DNA from: Manis javanica
Taxonomy: Eukaryota; Chordata; Mammalia; Pholidota; Manidae
Assembly (NCBI RefSeq): GCF_040802235.1
Contig: NC_133158.1
Location: 43,218,001 to 43,282,000 of the forward strand
Length of the DNA stretch: 64,000 nucleotides
Direction of reading: 5' to 3'
Below the pieces are notes generated by a model. That model made no database searches. It worked only from the letters and a program-made list of their open reading frames with translations, and was not told where the DNA came from. Position 1 is the stretch's first letter. Each line of letters begins with the position of its first letter. Below, one piece after another: positions 57,060-64,000 of the stretch. The position numbers and the translations under genes are program-made.

Positions 57060-57610
57060 GCAGGCACATAGCCAGACCTGAGCCAGGATGGGGTGGGTAT
57101 TTGGCCGGTGTTCACATTCAGCTAGATGCTTGCTTACATTCTATGCATTCTGTGTAAGCAGTTCTCACAGGATATGGGGAGTGAGAATATAGATAACAGA
57201 CCGGCCAAAACCGGCTGGTTCCAACATGCTGGAGAAATTGACCCAAACTCCACCCCCAAATCTATTTGCATGGTAAAAATCAATCACACCTCCCTGAACC
57301 ATTATGGTTCCAAGAAAAACCAAACAGAGTCCAAACTCCCCCAACCCCATGTGAGGGTGGAGCAAGCATGAACCCTGAAAAAACTCCACCTGTTCCCTTT
57401 GAAATGTAACCCCATTTAGTAAATAGTCATCTCCCTTTGCAGAAAAGGCTCCCTGTTGTTCCCTTCCTTAGCTCCCTCTGGGTCTGCCTGTGCGCCACTC
57501 TGAGGCCTGTACTTTGCCTTTCTCAAGATTCTTGTTTTCCAAATAAACTCTTAATGTTCAATCACTTTTTTGGGTCCCTTCTTGAATTCTTCTTTGCAGG
57601 GAGGCCAAGG
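57060..57610 (+). mobile_element. LTR copy B
   Basis: It shares its word order with copy A at 46.07 kb: 'tagatgcttgcttacattct', 'accggctggttccaacatgc', 'atggtaaaaatcaatcacac', 'ctgttccctttgaaatgtaa' and 'ttgttttccaaataaactct'. AATAAA is present near 57542. It is CpG-poor, with TpG or CpA where copy A has CpG. Confidence 0.6.
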
Positions 57611-57614
57611 ATGG

Positions 57615-57740
57615 ATGATAGGTGTGCCATGCTCCACCGTCCAATACAGGAGCCAGTGTGGCCCCTGAGCATCTGAAACTTGGCTACTGTGACTGAGGAC
57701 CTGAAGGTGTCACTCTGTTATTCTGATTAACTTAAGCATA
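57615..57740 (+). repeat. DNA-transposon-like relic
   Basis: The words 'caccgtccaatacaggagcc' and 'gagcatctgaaacttggcta' resemble the ends of a common old DNA transposon. A similar fragment sits at 62.19-62.31 kb ('gttgtccaatggagtgacca', 'cttgaaatatggctagtgtg'). Confidence 0.4.
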
Positions 57741-57744
57741 CTGG

Positions 57745-59575
57745 ACTATGCATGGCATGGGGTGGTTCACTCAGATATGTGATCTGAAAGTTCTGAGAGG
57801 TCACATAGGCATCACACGTGAGCCATTCCACATGTGTCATCCTCTCCTGATATTAAGTGCTGAATACTCAAAAAAGGGAAGTCATGGTTTCCAGCACTGG
57901 CCCGTTGGTACAATGCTTAGCCTTGCTCTTGGCCTGGTTCCTATGCCCTGGAGAGTTCTCGGTGGGTAGAAGTCGGGAAGAGGGTAGGGCCCAGGCTATA
58001 AGGGCTCCATGCCCGGGAACTCAGCCCTGAGCCAGCGTGATCCGGCCCTTCTGGTCCTCAGAGACTTCACCTGCACATCTGCAGGCCTGAGCCCAAGGGG
58101 GCCCAAAGGTCCCCTGCTCTGGGACCGGGGATGAGCCAGGCGCTCCCATCACTGCAGTGTGGCCACCAGGGAGCTCTGAGGAGGCCTCAGGATGCCGGGG
58201 TGTTGGTACAGGAGGGAGGACGTGGGCCTTAGCTTCAGGTCTACTGCCCGATCCCCTCCAAAGCAAAGCTAACAGAAATTAGGGAAAAAATTTCCAACAT
58301 AAATCTGCTAATTCATTTGACTTACTGCCCTTGTGGGCATGTTTTACTTTAAGGAAGGGACTTAGCAGCTTAACAAACGTGAACACCTTGCATCAGGTCA
58401 CAGAGCTGGTTTTCCGGATGTGCACCTTGGGGCGGGGCCAGTGCAGGGCCTGGGCAGCCAGATCTGCCCGTGATAGTTTTTATTTCACCACTGATGTCTT
58501 TGTAACAGGTTCAGGCACATCCTCTGCTCCCAGAAAGGCATGAGGGAAGGCACTGGGGAGGCCGGGCCAAGGGTCAGAGCTTAAGTGGAGGGAGCAGGAG
58601 CAGCTGGGGACCCTCCACACCTGTCAAAACAGCATCTCCTCCTACTTGCCCCAGTGGCCTCTCCAGGAGGGACGAGGGTGGCCTGCACACTCACACTGCA
58701 GACAGGGTCCTCACCACCGGTGGCTGGTGACAAGTCCTGGGAGGAAATGAACGCCCTAAGCAGCATCAAAATGCCCAGCTGTTCTCTGCTCAGTTCCTGG
58801 GTGGCCTGCAGGCCAGCAGCCTATCAGCTGCTGACCCTCTTGGAGGGGCCCTACCCCTGTGCATGTTCACAAGGCACCCAGCCCTCTGCAGTCAGGGCGC
58901 ACCCCTCAGGGACACAGCTCTCCCGAGCTGGTGTTCCTAACTGGACAAAGGGGGCCATGCAAATGCTTCCCCAGATCTATGAGATGAGGGCCCACGGGGT
59001 CCTGTGGACAGCAGAGTTCTGATGGGGGTGTTGGTTCCACGGGGCACAGCAGCAGAGGTCACTGTGGGGTGGAAGCCCACCGACTCCGCACACTGTGGGC
59101 TGCAGATGCTCCAGTGGGGATGGCAACGGGGCTCCACCCCAGAGTGGGGCAAGTGGAGGGGGCTGGGCCTGTGGACCTCGTCAGCCTTCGCCTGGCATGT
59201 GGGACAGGGGCCGGCCTGGGGCGGGAGGTGCCAGTGTTTGCACTTGAAGGAGACAGAGCTCTGGAGGGGTTGTGAGTGTCCCAGATGGTGATGCCCCGTT
59301 TCTCAGTCAGGAGCCAGGGCTGCTCTTCGTTTGTGGGACAGAAGGCTGAGGTCCCTTGGTAACAGAAACGCTGGGAGAGGTCAGGAGAAGGCCCACCTTC
59401 CCGGGGAGGAGGCTGGAGACCCCGCCCTCTCCCTGGGAGGGGCAGCTACTCAGGGGCCCCTGGCTGCCATCCTTAGGACCTGCCACAGGTGGGGCTGCGC
59501 TCTGGGGATGGCCCACACCTGCCAGGGGCTTAGGACACTCTGGGGTGATGCCCACAAAGCTTCAGCGGACTTGGT
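57745..59575. other. Intergenic, no gene seen
   Basis: This is GC-rich unique sequence. Many accidental frames cross it on both strands. I recognise neither exon nor repeat. Confidence 0.4.
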
Positions 59576-59579
59576 GGCC

Positions 59580-59760
59580 TTTTTTTTTTTTTTTTTTTTT
59601 GGTAATAAACATAATATTTTTTGGAGCAGTTTTAGGAATGCAGCAAAATTGGAAGGAAGATAGAGATTTCCCATATACCCATGCCCCACACATGCCCAGC
59701 CTCCCCACTATCCTCCCCCACCGGAAGTACATGTGTCACAACGGGGGAGCCTTCAGGGAC
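59580..59760 (-). repeat. L1 3' end relic with poly-T, antisense
   Basis: A run of about 20 T is followed by 'ggtaataaacataatatttt', 'ttttaggaatgcagcaaaat' and 'gagatttcccatatacccat', which is the reverse complement of an old L1 3' region with its A-tail. Confidence 0.6.
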
Positions 59761-59764
59761 AGGG

Positions 59765-60770
59765 CAGCATCACCCAGAGACCACAGTATGTCAGGGTCAC
59801 TGGGTCCTGTGCGGTGTATGGGTTTGATCAGACGCACTGCCGCACTCACCCTCCCTCCCCCAGGCCTGCAGGCCAGCTCTGGGCTGCTCCCCTGCTGCCC
59901 CCAGTGTGATCCACTCACCTGCGGCCTCACCCTGACTCCTCCTGCAGTCCCCAGAGAGGGAACTGGGTACCCCCGCCCACGCCTGCTCCGTAAGGGGAGG
60001 ACACCCCCAGCCCCGAGCGAGTCCACTGAGCTCTGAGGGCCCGCGGCGCCCTGCCAGGCAGTGTCCACAGCTGAGATCGTTCTGGGGCTGTGAACTCACC
60101 AGAGGAGTTGGGGAGCACGCAGCCCACCTGGCAGCGGCTAGACCACACCTGTGCAGAGAAAGCACTGCCAGGGGGCCTGGACCACACACGACAGCCCAGG
60201 CCTGAAATCCCAGACGTGGTTCTGTCCTGGACGCTGCTCCGCTGCTCACCATTTTACCTAATGGGGTAAAATGGAACTTTAGGTGAAAAACACAAACCTA
60301 GAGAAAGAAGTATAGCCACGGCCCCCAGCGAGGAAGGGGCTCTAGGGTGCTTTCTGTTCTCTGACAGGCAGGCTGGCAGGTGAGCAGCAGCTGATGCAGG
60401 GCAGAGACTCCGGAGCGCTCCTGCCCAGCACGGCGGCCCAGGGAGGAAGGGCAGTGGCCACACTGGGTGCCTGGAAGGCAGGACACAGAATGTGGGCAAT
60501 TCAGAACCCTGGGCCCCACGTCTGATGCCCCAGGGGCCAGCAGAGGAGAAGGAGCCCCACGGCCATCTCAGGATGGGGGTGTCACGTCCCAAGGAGGGCT
60601 CTGGGATTTGCATGGCCAGGAGGCCTCTGAGGCCTACCTCTTACAGTGAATTAAGGTCAATGACGCTAGGATTATGATCATGTCATCACTTCAGCCAGGG
60701 TCAAAATATGCTCCCTCCCCCTTTAAAAAAAACCAAAACAGAAACGTCCCATTGTACCAGAGTTTTGAAT
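59765..60770. other. Intergenic, no gene seen
   Basis: This is unique GC-rich sequence. The open frames here show no family resemblance. Confidence 0.4.
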
Positions 60771-60779
60771 CATTGGGGG

Positions 60780-61210
60780 ACTGTAATAGTGTCTTGGGGC
60801 TGTCATACATGTCCCCACAAACTGTTGGGGGCTGGGGTGCTTAAACAATAGGAGTTTTTTCTCTCACAGCTCTGGAGGCTAGAAGTCCAAGATCAAGGGG
60901 TGGCAGGGCCGTCCTCCCTCTACAGGCTTTGGGGGGCGTCTGTCCCAGGCTCTCCCAGCTGCTGGGGGCAATGGCCATCTCTGATATCCCCTGGCTTGTC
61001 TGTGCTTCACCCGATCTTGCCCTCACCCTCGCACAGCTTCTCCCTGGGCCTGACTATGCACATTTTCTCTTTATGGAAGGACACGGTCATGTTCGCTTAG
61101 GGCCACCCCACTCCATCTAGCTAATTACCAGATAAGGTCACCTTTGGGTTCTGGAGGTGAAGATTCAACTTGAGAATTTCAGGGAGACAGAACTCAGCCC
61201 ATAACAGGGC
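60780..61210 (+). mobile_element. Old LTR-like interspersed repeat
   Basis: It has the order 'cacagctctggaggctagaa', 'gtccaagatcaaggggtggc', 'ccagataaggtcacctttgg' and 'gacagaactcagcccataac', a common mammalian repeat. The family name is not asserted. Confidence 0.5.
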
Positions 61211-61855
61211 CCCCTGCCAGGATCCCACACAGTTGTTTGCAGACTTACCTGCAGAGAGGTCCCAACTCCTGGAGGGCTCCTGCCCTGGCCAGAGGCCTGG
61301 AGGCGCCACACTCCCCTCTGGGCCGAGCACTGCTTGGCTCCAGTGGTCACTGTATTTCCCCTCAATAGCCACCCCTCCGCTGTGGGTCATCTGCCTGCTG
61401 CCTCGTGGCTGACAGGGCTCGCCTGGAACTGACGTAGGCTGCTTTGCCAAGCCCCTGCTGCTGCTCTTTCCTCTAGGGAATGACTGTCCGAAACACGGGT
61501 GTGCTGATGACAGTGCAATGAGGTGTTTTTCTTTTCCTGCAGGACTGTGTGGACCACTCAGGGCTGAGCTTAGGGCTGATCGTAAAGTGGCTCCACATGT
61601 GGTCAGCAGCGGCTGCTGCCCCCAGCTGTCTCCTTTTTGGGTTTGCTGCATTCCCTTTGATAATGGCCATTCATTTCAGTTTTCCTGCTCAGTAATCTCT
61701 TCACTATATAAACACTGGCATAAAAATACCATGTGCCAAGATTTTATACAAATATTTCTTAGTTGAAGATAAACCCCAAATACTTATCAAATATTGACTG
61801 TTGGACAAGATTCTTGAGCCATTCCACACTGCATTTGTCTATTAAAAAAAACTCT

Positions 61856-61861
61856 TTTATT
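61856..61861 (-). terminator. FAM3B: FAM3B polyadenylation signal
   Basis: AATAAA on the minus strand lies 15 bases after the FAM3B stop codon, giving a very short 3' UTR with cleavage near 61828-61845. Confidence 0.55.
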
Positions 61862-61875
61862 AAGGCCATGCAATG

Positions 61876-61965
61876 TTAGCTTGGTTCTTTTGGTATGCAG
61901 CCTTCTATCTGTATCTCTGCAGGCCAGCCAGAGTATCTGTTCCTCAGATGATCGGAGTGGTTGAT
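61876..61965 (-). CDS. FAM3B: FAM3B (PANDER) last coding exon, C-terminal 29 residues
   Basis: On the minus strand a polypyrimidine tract and TTATGCAG acceptor lead into a phase-0 exon of 29 codons and TAA. It contains [20 protein letters not shown]. This matches the conserved end of FAM3B, a secreted cytokine-like protein of the pancreas-derived factor family; human ends ...PKERS. The Cys within EGCIPK is one of the family's conserved cysteines. The position upstream of MX2 and the same orientation agree with human chromosome 21. Other exons lie beyond the right edge, past an inserted ERV. The exon is too short to stand out as an open frame, and the match is from memory of the family. Confidence 0.9.
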   Translation of the reverse strand: MNHSDHLRNRYSGWPAEIQIEGCIPKEPS

Positions 61966-62317
61966 CTGCATAAGGAAAAAATAATTTAGTTTATCCACTC
62001 ATCAGCAAACATTTTAGGAGTCAGCTATGGGCAAAATCATATAAAGAGAATCATTTCCTGGAGTGCCACTTGCTCCAGCCTACTCTGGGTGCTTGATTTC
62101 TTCCCAATGTGTTTCTTAATCATATTTGACCCAGGTGTTAATATAGCTCTAGAACTTTCTGCAATAATGCAAATAAATGTTCTTAGAATCATGTTGTCCA
62201 ATGGAGTGACCACTGGCCACATTTGACTATTGAGTACTTGAAATATGGCTAGTGTGACTGATGAACTGAATTTTAAATTATTTTCACAAATTTAAATGTA
62301 AATGCAAATTTGGCTAG
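61966..62317 (-). other. FAM3B: FAM3B last intron (part)
   Basis: The intron contains an old DNA-transposon-like fragment at 62190-62310 and then the ERV. No further FAM3B exon was found up to 64000. Confidence 0.6.
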
Positions 62318-62566
62318 TGAAGGGTCCCCACCAGTAAGATGGCGAACTTCTGGCTTCTCTTCTGGGTCCTCAGTTCCCGCCGGCGCCACCTGAAGCCCAA
62401 TCACCTCTCTCCCCACTCCCACTCCCAGCACCTAGCTAATAGCCACCAGCCTCATAGAAGTGACACCTCAATCACCCCATGCCCCTTCCTATATAACCCA
62501 GCACCTTTCCCTAATAAAGCGGAATTCTCCGGTGAATTGCTGCTGTGTGTTGCTCCTTTCCTTTCA
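62318..62566 (+). mobile_element. 5' LTR of a class I endogenous retrovirus
   Basis: It starts TGAAGG and ends CCTTTCA, near-perfect inverted termini in TG...CA form. A TATA-like 'cctatataaccc' lies near 62490 and AATAAA in 'cctaataaagcg' near 62513. The end is fixed by the primer-binding site two bases on. At 249 bases it is short for a class I LTR, so the left end could be further out. Confidence 0.7.
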
Positions 62567-62567
62567 T

Positions 62568-62585
62568 TGGTGCCGAAACCCGGGA
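62568..62585 (+). other. Primer-binding site, tRNA-Phe type
   Basis: TGGTGCCGAAACCCGGGA is the exact complement of the 3' 18 bases of tRNA-Phe including CCA, one base after the LTR end. Confidence 0.85.
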
Positions 62586-62696
62586 GACGGGACACCCCAA
62601 CTGGGCCCCGTCTTCCCCCTGACACCAGCAGCAGCTTGCCCTCCTCCTCTTTTTCTGGTGCTGGCTCATCACACTCACCACTCCTCTCTGGCCTTT

Positions 62697-62704
62697 AGGT
62701 AAGT
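62697..62704 (+). promoter_or_regulatory. Candidate retroviral major splice donor
   Basis: TTAG|GTAAGT matches the donor consensus and lies between the primer-binding site and gag, where retroviruses place the donor for the env transcript. Confidence 0.5.
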
Positions 62705-62818
62705 TTTCCCCCAGAGCAGGCCATTCTTCCCCGAGCTATCGCAGCACCATTGACCGTGATCGTCCGGCAAGGCCCTGACATTCGGGGACGAGGAGGGAAC
62801 TCTCCCCGCCTCAGTCCT

Positions 62819-63165
62819 TCACAGCTGCTGCAGACCCTCAGGCCCCCTCCAATAGCCATAAATTGCCACCTCCGGCCTTCACAGCTGCAGCAGACCCTCA
62901 GGCCCCCTCCAACAGCCATAAATTGCCGCCTCAGGCCTTCATGGCTGCTACAGACCCTCAGGCCCCCCTCCAACAGCCATAAATTGCCGCCTCAGGCCTT
63001 CACAGCTGCAGTAGACCCTCAGGCCCCCTCCAACAGCCATAAATTGCTGCCTCAGGCCTTCACGGCTGCTACAGACCCTCAGGCCCCCCTCCAACAGCCA
63101 TAAATTGCTGCCTCAGGCCTTCACAGCTGCGACAGACCCTCAGGCCCCTCCTCTGACAGCCATAC
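62819..63165 (+). repeat. 60/61-bp tandem repeat array in ERV leader
   Basis: Six units start near 62819, 62879, 62940, 63000, 63060 and 63121, each containing 'cagaccctcaggccccctcc' or a seven-C variant and, except the last, 'agccataaattg'. Units 3 and 5 share 'ggctgctacag' and the extra C; units 2 and 4 share 'agctgcag'. The repeating period is thus a 121-base pair of units. The mixed 60/61 spacing shifts the frame, so it is unlikely to be coding. Confidence 0.9.
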
Positions 63166-63468
63166 ACGAAGTGACTCCTTTGTGGATGAGAACGCTCCCT
63201 TTTCCCCTTCCTCCTTCTGTTCTGCCTGCTGAAATCCGTTCCGTCCGCCGAAAATTCCTAGTACTAGGTACCTTGTGACTCCGGCACTCTGCCTTCTTAG
63301 GGAAGTCTGGGTGATGACCCACACTTCCTAAGAAATTCTGACTCGTATACAAGTTTCTGCAGACCACCAAGGATCATCGGGGATGCCCTTTGTCTCCTTG
63401 TGGTCTGCCTCCAGTCCGAGGATTTCCATTTGTCTTCCCCTGTTTGTCTCCTTCTCTGTCCTTTAGCC

Positions 63469-63900
63469 ATGGGAGCCTCCTCATCCCTCCCTGAAGGTTC
63501 ACCTCTTGAATGCCTGCTTAAGCATCTGGCTACCCTCTCCCTGATGCCTGATATAAAACCAAAACTTCTCTGTAAATACTGCTCCCAAGATTGGCCAACA
63601 TACCCCCTAGACAATAACAACCAATGGCCTGCAGGGGGAACTCTTGATCCTAACATTACTCGCAATCTCTTTAACTACTGCCAGCACCTGAAAAAATGGA
63701 AGGAGATTCCCTATATCGAAGCTTTCCACCTCCTCCTTCCCCCGCCCCCCTCAAGTTCTCCTAGCCTGCAAGCCGTCGCCCCCGCAGAAGCCTCCTGTTC
63801 ACTCCCTTCCCCTTCTTCTCCTACAACAGCCCTTCTCCCTTCCTCCCCCACCATTTCCTCCCCCATCTCACCTCCTCTGCCTTCGTCCCCCTCAGATTAA
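63469..63900 (+). pseudogene. Endogenous retroviral gag, matrix region, interrupted
   Basis: The frame begins at ATG in a good context (gccATGg) with MGASS, a Gly2 myristoylation signal that targets matrix to the inner membrane. It continues with a gammaretroviral matrix-like region (LLCKYCSQDWPTYPLDN and a KKWKEIPY segment) and a Pro/Ser-rich stretch from about residue 84. It stops after 143 codons at 63898-63900, far short of a full Gag. Upstream in-frame codons to 63400 exist, so a longer leader form is possible. Gag-like text continues past the stop in another frame, pointing to a small insertion or deletion. Confidence 0.75.
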
Positions 63901-64000
63901 GCCTGAGCCTTTCAGCCCCCCTTTAACTAGGTCCCGGGGGCCTCCTTCATCTTTGCCCTCATCACCTGTTTCTCCCCTGTTGGGGACCGCCTTTGTCTTC

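Larger units (their letters stand above)
62318..64000 (+). mobile_element. Class I (gamma-like) endogenous retrovirus, 5' part, in FAM3B intron
   Basis: The order is LTR, tRNA-Phe primer-binding site, splice donor, tandem-repeat leader and gag start, continuing off the right edge. It lies opposite to FAM3B, the usual orientation of tolerated intronic ERVs. The tRNA-Phe site points to an ERV-F/H-like class I group. Confidence 0.8.

Noticed and set aside
62750-63103. 117-codon frame across the ERV leader repeat
   Set aside because: The 60/61-base unit spacing shifts the frame at each odd unit, and the text is before the gag start; it is repeat, not a gene.
1-64000. CRISPR arrays, operons, tRNA or rRNA genes
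   Set aside because: This is mammalian nuclear DNA; the only regular repeats are microsatellites, minisatellites and LTR or leader repeats, and I saw no cloverleaf or rRNA motif.

Overview
The window is vertebrate nuclear DNA from a placental mammal. It has short conserved exons split by long introns with GT-AG junctions, CpG islands, and many LINE, MIR, hAT, MaLR and ERV relics. I saw no Alu, B1/B2 or other obvious lineage-specific SINE, and the L1 3' ends look like those of non-primate, non-rodent (laurasiatherian-type) mammals. I do not name a species.

The backbone is a syntenic block known from human chromosome 21, read here on the minus strand: FAM3B, then MX2, then the MX1 promoter. 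Positions 61876-61965 hold the last coding exon of FAM3B. Positions 14711-38604 hold the complete coding region of MX2, the interferon-induced dynamin-like GTPase. Thirteen coding exons join in frame at consensus splice sites (13 GT-AG introns including the 5' UTR intron) into 711 codons, against 715 in human. A non-coding first exon and an interferon-responsive core promoter lie at 45.73-45.89 kb. About 7 kb beyond the MX2 3' end, a CpG island at 6.4-7.5 kb carries ISRE-like elements, a TATA-like box and a splice donor on the minus strand. This is best read as the MX1 promoter and first non-coding exon, with the rest of MX1 off the left edge. No MX1 coding exon is visible.

Region by region: 0-7.4 kb is presumed MX1 intron with L1, hAT and MIR relics. 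7.5-14.3 kb is the MX1-MX2 intergenic stretch, with an LTR holding a triplicated 54-bp block, a G-rich minisatellite and another LTR-like stretch. 14.3-45.9 kb is MX2. 46-61.8 kb lies between MX2 and FAM3B and contains a GC-rich LTR copy next to the MX2 promoter, a nearly complete but dead L1 (49.0-53.96 kb) with target-site duplications, and a second, CpG-decayed copy of the same LTR at 57.1-57.6 kb. 62.3-64 kb is the 5' end of a class I endogenous retrovirus in the last FAM3B intron, opposite to the gene. It shows an LTR, a tRNA-Phe primer-binding site, a splice donor, a higher-order tandem repeat in its leader, and a broken gag.

MX2 and MX1 are paralogous antiviral genes. The two candidate promoters have the same layout (ISRE-like pair, then a TATA-like box, then a very short first exon), which fits co-induction by type I interferon. 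I found no CRISPR array and no new multi-gene system. The most interesting items are the altered N-terminal triple-arginine site of MX2, the twin MX promoters, the LTR copy at the MX2 promoter, and the repeat-bearing ERV leader.
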